From Desulfobacterales bacterium S5133MH16 (GTDB taxonomy: Bacteria > Desulfobacterota > Desulfobacteria > Desulfobacterales > UBA11574), in assembly GCA_001751005.1 (NCBI GenBank), contig MAXL01000445.1, positions 1 to 5,371 on the forward strand: DNA of 5,371 nucleotides, read 5' to 3'. Position numbers and translations under genes: made by a program. The notes beneath the pieces are model-generated. The model worked only from the letters and a program-made list of their open reading frames with translations, had not been told where the DNA came from and made no database searches. This document shows positions 1 through 4,645 of the stretch, in pieces. How positions within the stretch are numbered: the stretch's first letter is position 1; every line of letters begins with the position of its first letter.

Positions 1-429
1 AGCCTTTCCGGTAATTTCACAATTCCCTGTGAGTAAATCTTTTTGGACATTGTGGCCTTCATATAAAACATCTGTGTTGATATATTTATAATAACCGCTA
101 CGAAGCGCAAGTTGGGTATAGCCTTTATATCCAATTTGGAATACTGGCTTATATTTTTCTTTGATTTTGTAAGCAATCAGCCAGGCAAATCCTAAGCTCT
201 TATTTAACGGGAGCTTTAAGACGGCAGCCTTCAATGCCTCCATAACAATAGCTGACACCTCACACTTTTGCAAAGCTGTATCAGAGCCGTATATGTCTAT
301 TAAGCTGGCTATGAACAAACCTGAATTTTTGCCCATTGCGTTTTTGAATTGGGCCTGCACTGAATCGGACGATAATATTGTCTTTAACTTGTTTATTGGT
401 TTTACGGTCACTTCTCTTGTTTTGGTCAT
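1..429 (-). CDS. recT: RecT-family single-strand annealing protein, N-terminal 143 residues (runs off the window)
   Basis: The frame from the ATG at 427-429 stays open to base 1, so only the N-terminal 143 residues are present; RecT proteins are usually about 270-300 aa. Recognised by the family core at residues 73-125: the run LPLNKSLGFAW, then VFQIGYKGYTQLALRSG and an INTDVLYEG stretch, which match the RecT 'LPxNxxLGxA...FQxGYKGxxQLAxRSGxYKxI...VYEGE' pattern. RecT proteins bind single-stranded DNA in the cytoplasm and anneal complementary strands during phage recombination, usually with a 5'-3' exonuclease; no such partner is in the window and it could lie to the left. The start follows the TAA of the upstream gene with no gap. 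Its ribosome binding site (AAGGAG, 6 bases upstream) is inside the last codons of that gene, so the two are probably translationally coupled. The family call is firm; recT is used as a family symbol. Confidence 0.93.
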   Translation of the reverse strand, partial: MTKTREVTVKPINKLKTILSSDSVQAQFKNAMGKNSGLFIASLIDIYGSDTALQKCEVSAIVMEALKAAVLKLPLNKSLGFAWLIAYKIKEKYKPVFQIGYKGYTQLALRSGYYKYINTDVLYEGHNVQKDLLTGNCEITGKA

Positions 430-696
430 TTAATTCTCCTTTTTTGTAGCCATTACACCGACATAAAGGCTTATATGTTTTTCCATGAGTCGCATTAACA
501 ATGGTTCGATGGTTCCTTGCGGAAGTGCAAGGATAAGTGCATCTACCAATAGCTGAGCTTGGGTATCATAATAAGCTCTTATGCTATCCAACGTTGCTGA
601 TTTGATTTTTGGCATATCATCTGCTATTATAATATGCACTTCTTCTGGACATGTGCTATTGACTGAGCCGGCTTTTGTCAATCGAATTGTTTTCAT
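430..696 (-). CDS. Small phage protein of unknown function (88 aa)
   Basis: I do not recognise a function. The protein has a short beta-type N-terminus (MKTIRLTKAG), a middle segment VHIIIADDMPK, and a mostly helical C-terminal half containing DALILALPQGTIEPLLMRLM. It has a single Cys and no metal-binding or catalytic motif. The ATG at 694-696 overlaps the TGA of the 49-aa zinc-ribbon gene (ATGA overlap) and is the only start, since an in-frame stop lies 24 bases upstream. There is no good Shine-Dalgarno sequence in front (AGAAAGAAACA), so translation is probably coupled to the preceding gene. Its stop abuts the recT start. Position immediately before recT suggests an early accessory gene, but that is only context. 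Confidence 0.72.
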   Translation of the reverse strand: MKTIRLTKAGSVNSTCPEEVHIIIADDMPKIKSATLDSIRAYYDTQAQLLVDALILALPQGTIEPLLMRLMEKHISLYVGVMATKKEN

Positions 697-842
697 TGTT
701 TCTTTCTGCTTGGCTTTTTAATGCTTATTTCTTTTCTGTCAACATACCATTTGCGTGATTTACAAGCAGGGCACAACTGTGGCTTTCTGTTTTCGCGAGG
801 AAACCACATATGTCCGCATCGCCTACATTTTAATCTTTCCAT
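693..842 (-). CDS. 49-aa zinc-ribbon protein
   Basis: Translating the minus strand from the ATG at 840-842 gives a 49-residue protein with two CxxC knuckles: C6-R-R-C9-G-H-x-W at the start and C24-P-A-C27 in the middle, followed by a basic tail ending KKPSRKKQ. The pattern CxxCGHxWxPR...CPxC is that of very small rubredoxin-like zinc ribbons common in phages and archaea, where they probably bind DNA, RNA or protein; the actual target is unknown. The four Cys should bind one zinc. The ATG is the only start, because an in-frame TAG lies just upstream. The Shine-Dalgarno is poor (GGTG about 13 bases away). The TGA overlaps the ATG of the next gene by the classic ATGA arrangement, which with the intact Cys spacing argues for a real gene. 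It may use its own promoter at 850-878. Confidence 0.8.
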   Translation of the reverse strand: MERLKCRRCGHMWFPRENRKPQLCPACKSRKWYVDRKEISIKKPSRKKQ

Positions 843-849
843 TTTAGTG

Positions 850-878
850 GTCTATCACCTATGATAGGTATGTGTCAA
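850..878 (-). promoter_or_regulatory. Possible internal leftward promoter with overlapping palindromic operator
   Basis: In the 42-base gap before the 49-aa gene the minus strand has a perfect TTGACA (873-878). No strong -10 follows: the best 6-mers at 16-18 base spacing (GATAGA, TAGACC) match only three positions. Between the boxes sits a perfect 6-1-6 palindrome ACCTAT-G-ATAGGT (857-869) that overlaps a second inverted pair CTATCA-4-TGATAG (852-867). The location suits a repressor-controlled secondary promoter for the recT end of the operon. The -35 and palindromes are directly visible; promoter activity is inferred and weak on the -10 side. Confidence 0.35.
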
Positions 879-884
879 GAGGTT

Positions 885-1370
885 TTATTTGCCTATTTTA
901 ATCAGAATTGATCTGCAAAGTCTATGCAGATCGTCGAAGTAATTCAGGGTATTCTCACGTTCATCTTCATTTTTAAACAGTTGTCTTGCAAATGGTTCCC
1001 AACCTCCCGACGAGATGACCTCAGACATGGAGCGTCGGTCAAGGTCAGAGGTAACGTCAAAGCCGTTCGTCAAAAAGTGATCGATTTCGACTTCGCAACC
1101 ATAATCGGTAAGCGTATTTTCGAGCAGCTTTCCGCATTTCTCACAATATGGAGTATTATCTCCTTCGATTTTCCAGCCGCCGTCAACAGAATATTCTTCT
1201 GCTGGATTTTCAGCAGTTAGACGTTTGACTTCTTTTTCACAACATTTTTGACAGTAAGAGAACCCTTCGTCACCTCCATGTATCCAGTGTTCCGGTTCGG
1301 ACTCCACACGGTACGAGCCATCATCAAAAAACTTTTCGAGATATTCTTGTTCGTATTCAGTTAATTTCAT
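885..1370 (-). CDS. 161-aa multi-CxxC putative zinc-binding phage protein
   Basis: Function unknown. The protein has two zinc-ribbon-like segments: C40-Q-K-C43-C44 after a Tyr, and C76-E-K-C79-GKLLE, followed by TLTDYGC92 and an acidic HFL stretch. The 'YCEKCGKLLE-x-TLTDYG' block resembles a recurrent block in uncharacterised phage and prophage proteins as far as I recall; I cannot name the family. The C-terminal part (about 105-161) is charged and helical with no further Cys pair. I start it at the ATG 1368-1370 rather than the TTG at 1385, because GAAGG lies 5 bases upstream and the ATG comes one base after the TAA of the ATPase gene (GAAGGCTAAAATG). That gives a coupled pair. Likely a DNA- or protein-binding accessory of the recombination operon. 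Confidence 0.78.
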   Translation of the reverse strand: MKLTEYEQEYLEKFFDDGSYRVESEPEHWIHGGDEGFSYCQKCCEKEVKRLTAENPAEEYSVDGGWKIEGDNTPYCEKCGKLLENTLTDYGCEVEIDHFLTNGFDVTSDLDRRSMSEVISSGGWEPFARQLFKNEDERENTLNYFDDLHRLCRSILIKIGK

Positions 1371-1371
1371 T

Positions 1372-3333
1372 TTAGCCTTCTGCAATTACTGTTAATTGTT
1401 TATATTGGGGGTCTACGATTAACTTAATAATTTGGTTCTTAGTTGGTATTGTCTTTGTTACCAAATTCATGTCATCCAAAAATAGAGGCATAGTCAAATC
1501 AAAATGTTTAGAAAGTGTATTGATTATGTCGATTCCGAGATTTACCTGGCCACTATGGTTAAGTCCTTCGTCAAAACAAATGCCTTGATATTTTACACGG
1601 CAACAGTCATCAACTTCACCGTTTACGAGAATATTGAATAACTTAAACTTAGCCAAATCGAACTTCTCGTTTATTTTCTCCTCGACCATCATAGCTTTTG
1701 TTTTGGTGAATTCGTTAAGAAGAAAAGCTTGGCCTTCTAAGTTTTCAAATTCACTGGCAGCTTCCTTTTGCTGATCAACCAATTCTTTAATCCTGGCCAA
1801 TCCTTTCTGATGTAATTCAATAGCCTGTCTTTTAAGCATAACTCCCGTATGTTTTTCCGACAGCGCAAGGATTGTTTCTTGAGCCCTACCTAACAGCTCT
1901 GACGAATTAGCTTTCAACCCTTCAATGGAGAGCTTCAATTCTGCGAGATCAGTTGATAAAACTTCCTGTCTTTTGTTTTCAGGAATCGGTGTATCCAATG
2001 GGACCAACACAGTTAAACGCTGCGTTAATGCCTTTACCTTCTCATCAAAGCTATTTGCTGCTTCTTGGTTTATTTTGGTTTGTTCTTTTCGTTCCTTGAT
2101 TTCGTCGACAAGGCGTTTGCCGTCGTCATTGATTTTGAGCAAATTTGCGGCTTTTCCTGTATGGAATATTTCTCTAATTTCCAGAGTTTTTTCTTCTGGA
2201 TATTGCTGGCCGCAGGTAGGACAGATGGTAGCTTTTTCGTCGAAAACAACACCGTTGGTTGCGTTCCATTCCTCACGAAGCAAAATGACTTTTCTTTCAG
2301 CCCTCTCATTATCCTCTTCTTTCTGTTTGATCACCACTTGCATTCTTTCGTATGCAGATAATTCAGCGTCTCTTGCAGACTCAAAGCCAAATATCTTCTT
2401 TCTTTGTATTTTTTCTACTCGGTTCTTTTCCTTTGCAATTCTGTTTTCGATTTCAAGCAGCTCAGATTCAATTTCCCGCTGTTTTTTGGTCAACTCGGCT
2501 ATTTCGCCGCCTGATTCAATCCTGATTTTCTCTTTCTCTTTCTTGTTGATTAAATCCAATAATTCTATCAATTCTTTTTCTATTGCGGAAAAACCGAGAT
2601 CAGTTATGTCTGGTAAATCTCTTTCTCTTTCCTTAATACTAATTGGGATTTCGCTAATTAGTTTGTTTAATCCCTTTTGTCGCTCCTTTATCCTTGCTTT
2701 GCACTGATCAAAGCTCTTACCACCCAGGATGTCGGGAATGCCGGACAAAATTTTGTCAGCTTTGATAATGTTTTCATCGGTAGGCATATTATTGGATATC
2801 TCAAAGAGAAGTTCTCTTCTTTTTTCCCAGTCCCATCGATTAGGGTCGTCTTTTCTTTTTGTTTTTTGTGTCCCCGCAGCAAAGAAATCTTTGTTTGTGA
2901 GGAGTTTCAGGGTAGTACTATTTGCTATTCTTTCCAGCCTTGCGTCATAATCCTTTTTCCGGGCAGGCACTTCCATATCGTCAATGTAGTATTGTGTAGT
3001 ATGCCCAGTAAAGAATTTTTTGGCTACGCCGTGTTTTTTGACCCAATTTTCTTTAAAGCTTTTTTTCAACGCAAGCTCTTCACCATCAAGCACGAAAATA
3101 GCCTGTACACTACTTGTTAGGCCATGCTTTGCTTCACCTGCCAGATTCAAAGGTTTGGGCAAAAAGGTCTTACCAGTACTGTTTAGATCATACAACAAAT
3201 AGCAAAATGCAGAGGCAACAGTCGTTTTCCCACTTCCATTCATGCCCTTTATTGTACAGTTCTTGCATTCAGCATCTAAACTAAAATTTTCTATACCCTG
3301 GAAATTTTTTAAAGTCATCGTCTTAAGTCTCAA
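1372..3333 (-). CDS. SbcC/Rad50-like (SMC-type) AAA ATPase of phage recombination module
   Basis: 653 aa, cytoplasmic, probably acting on DNA ends or replication intermediates. Domains in order: N-terminal ABC-type ATPase lobe opening with LKNFQGIENF; Walker A GMNGSGKTT at about 30-38; long Lys/Glu-rich coiled coil from about 200; zinc-hook-like C371-P-T-C374 near the apex; a returning coil to about 540; C-terminal lobe with LNHSGQVNLG at about 591-600 in the signature position and LFLD620-D621 as Walker B. Canonical SbcC/Rad50 has a glutamate after the Walker B aspartate and an H-loop histidine; here the residue is Asp and the C-terminus (LTVIAEG) shows no such His. The layout and the 'GIDIINTLSKHF...PLFLDD' block fit a shorter phage branch that often carries DN or similar in Walker B. 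SbcC itself is over 1000 aa. Start chosen at TTG 3331-3333, which has AAGGAGGT 8 bases upstream; the frame extends 16 codons further to another TTG without such support. No SbcD/Mre11 nuclease is adjacent. Confidence 0.9.
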   Translation of the reverse strand: MRLKTMTLKNFQGIENFSLDAECKNCTIKGMNGSGKTTVASAFCYLLYDLNSTGKTFLPKPLNLAGEAKHGLTSSVQAIFVLDGEELALKKSFKENWVKKHGVAKKFFTGHTTQYYIDDMEVPARKKDYDARLERIANSTTLKLLTNKDFFAAGTQKTKRKDDPNRWDWEKRRELLFEISNNMPTDENIIKADKILSGIPDILGGKSFDQCKARIKERQKGLNKLISEIPISIKERERDLPDITDLGFSAIEKELIELLDLINKKEKEKIRIESGGEIAELTKKQREIESELLEIENRIAKEKNRVEKIQRKKIFGFESARDAELSAYERMQVVIKQKEEDNERAERKVILLREEWNATNGVVFDEKATICPTCGQQYPEEKTLEIREIFHTGKAANLLKINDDGKRLVDEIKERKEQTKINQEAANSFDEKVKALTQRLTVLVPLDTPIPENKRQEVLSTDLAELKLSIEGLKANSSELLGRAQETILALSEKHTGVMLKRQAIELHQKGLARIKELVDQQKEAASEFENLEGQAFLLNEFTKTKAMMVEEKINEKFDLAKFKLFNILVNGEVDDCCRVKYQGICFDEGLNHSGQVNLGIDIINTLSKHFDLTMPLFLDDMNLVTKTIPTKNQIIKLIVDPQYKQLTVIAEG

Positions 3334-3340
3334 TTCTTTT

Positions 3341-3348
3341 ACCTCCTT
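3341..3348 (-). promoter_or_regulatory. Strong ribosome binding site that fixes the TTG start of the ATPase gene
   Basis: The minus strand reads AAGGAGGT here, a near-complete match to the anti-Shine-Dalgarno complement. It is followed after about 8 bases by TTG at 3331-3333. The next in-frame ATG is 15 bases further downstream and too far away, and the upstream TTG at 3379-3381 lies inside the preceding gene. The site falls in the 25-base gap after the 67-aa gene. Confidence 0.8.
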
Positions 3349-3358
3349 TTCTCCATAT

Positions 3359-3562
3359 TTATTCCGTCCAATTTTCTGCAAGTGACCGTAGCTTACCTAT
3401 TTGCATATGCACCGCAGAGGCTTGCCACGGCGTTGGCGCTTTTACACGACAACAAATGTTGGAAAGTTCGTTGATAGCATTTATCATTTCCGATTTGGTT
3501 GTAGGAATAGGTTTATATGTTTGTTCTTCTATTTCTGTTGTTGCAGTTGTGTTGTATGTCAT
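3359..3562 (-). CDS. Small protein of unknown function (67 aa)
   Basis: No recognised family. The N-terminal 22 residues are Thr/Glu/Pro-rich and probably disordered; the rest looks helical, containing MINAINELSNICCRVK and HMQIGKLRSLAENW, with an adjacent Cys-Cys pair. No catalytic motif is visible. The ATG at 3560-3562 has AGGAGGT about 9 bases upstream and an in-frame TGA just before it, so the start is well supported. It lies 20 bases after the 114-aa gene and 25 bases before the ATPase gene, in the same operon. Co-transcription suggests a recombination or replication accessory, but nothing in the sequence proves it. Confidence 0.72.
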   Translation of the reverse strand: MTYNTTATTEIEEQTYKPIPTTKSEMINAINELSNICCRVKAPTPWQASAVHMQIGKLRSLAENWTE

Positions 3563-3582
3563 TATTCAACAACCTCCTATTT

Positions 3583-3927
3583 TTACTCTTGGAATTGCAT
3601 TTGCAAATCGTCTGATGTCATAGGCTTTTTTCGGGCCACTTCTCCATTGTCTTCACGAAGACTTTCCCATACTTTCTCAGCCCAGTTTGGTACGATCTCA
3701 CATTTAATCGATTTCATTTCATATCCACTATTCAGCTTAGTTGCAGCGTTCCTCACGTTGGCCTGGATGCCGTCTATCTTGCTTTTAAAATCTGACATAA
3801 TAGCCTTTTTGTCATCTTCGGCCTGTTGTAGTTCAGTTACTTTCTGGGCCATTTCAGTGGCTATTTCCTTTTTCTCGTTTTCGGAGAATATGTACTTGAC
3901 ATATTCGTTTGTAAATTCTTTCTCCAT
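3583..3927 (-). CDS. Phage protein with helical N-terminus and conserved C-terminal domain (114 aa), function unknown
   Basis: Residues 1-65 are highly charged and predicted helical or coiled coil (FSENEKKEIATEMAQKV...). Then comes a short compact part: KLNSGYEMKSIKCEI at 64-78, followed by SLREDNGEVARKKPMT at 89-104. The order 'coil - GYE-x-x-x-V-x-C - R-x-D-x-GE-x-x-x-x-R-x-M' resembles an uncharacterised small phage protein type that, in my recollection, sits among recombination genes; no biochemical role is known to me. The ATG at 3925-3927 has AGGAG 9 bases upstream. It begins inside the preceding membrane-protein gene, overlapping by 67 bases in another frame. The 67-aa gene follows after 20 bases. 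Confidence 0.82.
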   Translation of the reverse strand: MEKEFTNEYVKYIFSENEKKEIATEMAQKVTELQQAEDDKKAIMSDFKSKIDGIQANVRNAATKLNSGYEMKSIKCEIVPNWAEKVWESLREDNGEVARKKPMTSDDLQMQFQE

Positions 3928-4067
3928 TTCTGTTTTCTCCTAAATATAATAACTATTTCAATAAAAATAACTCCACCAACAATGTTAAGCCATGGCCACC
4001 AATCACCGTCGGATCCAGCAAGAAAGAGTCCCCCCACGAAGCATATCAGTCCTGTTAGTCCTTTCAC
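3861..4067 (-). CDS. Small two-helix membrane protein (68 aa, GTG start)
   Basis: Two hydrophobic helices are visible: about 4-18 (LTGLICFVGGLFLAG) and about 26-42 (WLNIVGGVIFIEIVIIF). They are joined by a short loop SDGDWWP, and a strongly basic tail RRKQKWRK follows. The charge pattern places the C-terminus in the cytoplasm. Small two-helix proteins with an 'LAGxDGxWxPWxN' loop occur in phage early regions; their function is unknown. GTG at 4065-4067 is the only start, since an in-frame TGA lies 18 bases upstream; AAGGGA precedes it by 6 bases. The last 22 residues overlap the 114-aa gene out of frame and may be a non-conserved extension. The gene is 28 bases downstream of the 92-aa zinc ribbon. 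Confidence 0.62.
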   Translation of the reverse strand: MKGLTGLICFVGGLFLAGSDGDWWPWLNIVGGVIFIEIVIIFRRKQKWRKNLQTNMSSTYSPKTRKRK

Positions 4068-4095
4068 CGTAAATCCCTTTTTTCAATTTCCGAAG

Positions 4096-4374
4096 CTATT
4101 TTCCGATTAAATGTTTGTCATCTTTCTTTTCTTCCCAACCCCTTTTCGATATCACCCCAGATGGTAAAAAACTTTTTCTCTTTCGATCATCTAATGTTTT
4201 CGATTCTGTTTTTATCCGCCAGATAAACTCGCAGACTGGGCAATAATACACTTTTAATATTATATCGCAGTCTATTCTTCTTTTGTCGTCTTCATGTAGT
4301 TTCTCGTCCGGTCTGATCTCAATTATTTTCGCGTATCCAGATGTTAATTCGTGTCCACATGTAGAACATTCCAT
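4096..4374 (-). CDS. 92-aa zinc-ribbon protein, first gene of the leftward operon
   Basis: Two CxxC pairs form a likely zinc site: C3-S-T-C6-GHEL at the extreme N-terminus and C45-P-V-C48-EFIWR in the middle. Between them lies a charged beta/alpha stretch ending in CDIILKVYY. The C-terminal 40 residues are basic and Ser/Lys rich. The CxxCG...CPxC ribbon suggests binding of nucleic acid or protein; the specific role is unknown. The ATG at 4372-4374 has AGGA 7 bases upstream. As the gene nearest the putative leftward promoter it would be the first translated after an approximately 85-base leader. Confidence 0.8.
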   Translation of the reverse strand: MECSTCGHELTSGYAKIIEIRPDEKLHEDDKRRIDCDIILKVYYCPVCEFIWRIKTESKTLDDRKRKSFLPSGVISKRGWEEKKDDKHLIGK

Positions 4375-4388
4375 TTCTTTTTCCTGTT

Positions 4389-4410
4389 AACAAATTAATA
4401 AGCATTTGTT
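4389..4410 (-). repeat. AT-rich 7-8-7 inverted repeat in the leader of the leftward operon
   Basis: AACAAAT at 4389-4395 pairs perfectly with ATTTGTT at 4404-4410 across an 8-base spacer. It lies 14 bases upstream of the 92-aa gene start, immediately next to its ribosome binding site. It could be a weak RNA hairpin or a repressor half-site pair. The stem is too AT-rich to be an intrinsic terminator. Confidence 0.4.
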
Positions 4411-4433
4411 GTTTTTGCCTTAGTCACACATTC

Positions 4434-4449
4434 GCAGGCAGCGCCTTGC
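4434..4449 (-). repeat. Short GC-rich hairpin in the leader of the leftward operon
   Basis: GCAGGC (4434-4439) pairs with GCC-T-TGC (4443-4449) across the triloop AGC, giving a 6-bp GC-rich stem with one bulged base. It is the most GC-rich spot in the control region and would be transcribed just after the presumed start near 4459. No T-run follows on either strand, so it is not an intrinsic terminator. An RNA-structure role is speculative. Confidence 0.35.
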
Positions 4450-4465
4450 TGATTAGTGATCCGGC

Positions 4466-4492
4466 ATTATATCCCAAAAGTTTACACGACAA
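4466..4492 (-). promoter_or_regulatory. Putative leftward promoter of the recombination operon
   Basis: The minus strand carries a perfect TATAAT (4466-4471). The best -35 is TTGTCG (4487-4492), four of six matches, at a 15-base spacing that is shorter than optimal. A start near 4459 would give a leader of about 85 bases to the 92-aa gene. The near-palindrome around GTTCGAAC lies directly upstream of the -35, where a regulator could act. The exact -10 and the position support it; the short spacing is the weak point, so it may need an activator. Confidence 0.5.
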
Positions 4493-4512
4493 TTCGCAGT
4501 TCGAACCGCAAA
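4493..4512. promoter_or_regulatory. Near-palindromic operator candidate centred on GTTCGAAC
   Basis: GTTCGAAC (4499-4506) is a perfect 8-base palindrome. With one mismatched pair it extends to GC-a-GTTCGAAC-c-GC (4496-4509), and with a second mismatch to TT...AA at 4493-4512. It abuts the -35 of the leftward promoter. A dyad of this size is typical of a dimeric HTH repressor site; binding by the 62-aa protein encoded nearby is inferred. Confidence 0.45.
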
Positions 4513-4516
4513 AAAC

Positions 4517-4565
4517 GTTCTGGTTTTAGGATTTTGGTTATTCCTATCAGAACAAAATTTGATAG
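4517..4565. repeat. Nested inverted repeats GTTCTG/CAGAAC and CTATCA/TGATAG
   Basis: GTTCTG at 4517-4522 is the exact reverse complement of CAGAAC at 4548-4553, with a further AGGA/TCCT match inside (4528-4531, 4542-4545). Overlapping this, CTATCA at 4544-4549 pairs with TGATAG at 4560-4565 across 10 bases. The same CTATCA/TGATAG halves occur at 852-867 beside the other putative leftward promoter. These may be operator half-sites; short repeats in AT-rich DNA can also arise by chance. Confidence 0.4.
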
Positions 4566-4607
4566 TCAAGAGTTTTTTTACCAAATGGCAAAAATAGTCA
4601 AAGTTTT
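4562..4607 (+). repeat. Direct repeat ATAGTCAA(G)AGTTTT, two copies 32 bases apart
   Basis: ATAGTCAAGAGTTTT at 4562-4576 and ATAGTCAAAGTTTT at 4594-4607 differ by a single inserted G. The start-to-start distance is 32 bases, close to three helical turns, so the copies would face the same side of DNA. They lie between the leftward promoter and the HTH gene, where regulator sites are expected. Confidence 0.45.
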
Positions 4608-4610
4608 CCG

Positions 4611-4639
4611 TTGCTTTCTATGTTTTTTTTTGATATCCA
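4611..4639 (+). promoter_or_regulatory. Weak candidate promoter for the HTH gene, implying a leaderless start
   Basis: TTGCTT (4611-4616) and TATCCA (4634-4639) are separated by 17 bases, but each matches the consensus at only three positions. If used, transcription would begin at about 4646, on the A of the HTH gene's ATG. That agrees with the lack of any Shine-Dalgarno in front of that ATG. Repressor-maintenance promoters of phages can be weak and leaderless (lambda PRM), but the boxes alone are poor evidence. Confidence 0.25.
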
Positions 4640-4645
4640 TATTTC

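Larger units (their letters stand above)
4375..4645. other. Divergent intergenic control region (271 bases)
   Basis: No convincing gene lies here. It separates the leftward recombination operon from the rightward HTH gene and is rich in A/T tracts (T7 at 4573-4579, T9 at 4623-4631). It contains a perfect TATAAT facing left, several inverted repeats and a 32-base-spaced direct repeat, each listed separately. The layout matches a phage early switch region in which a small HTH protein controls divergent promoters. Which repeats are operators is inferred. Confidence 0.7.

Noticed and set aside
1925..2707. 260-codon open frame on the plus strand
   Set aside because: It is the antisense of the ATPase coiled-coil region. 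Its composition (runs of Ser, Phe, Leu, Ile) is what Lys/Glu/Asp/Arg-rich codons give when read in reverse. It has no domain or ribosome site, and the minus-strand ATPase is unambiguous.
3401..3943. 180-codon open frame on the plus strand
   Set aside because: It covers three bases of evidence-rich minus-strand context only as antisense: it lies across the 67-aa and 114-aa genes, which both have good ribosome sites. The product is Cys/Phe/Ser-rich low-complexity with no start signal.
4389..4412. Intrinsic terminator from the AACAAAT/ATTTGTT hairpin and following T-run
   Set aside because: The stem is only 7 bp and almost all A/T, and the T-run is interrupted (GTTTTTG). On the minus strand it would sit in front of the first gene of the operon, where a terminator makes little sense without other evidence.
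4430..4512. tRNA-like GTTCGAACC motif
   Set aside because: It resembles a T-loop, but the flanking bases do not form a 5-bp T stem on either strand and no acceptor, D or anticodon arms can be folded. It is better explained as a palindromic protein site.
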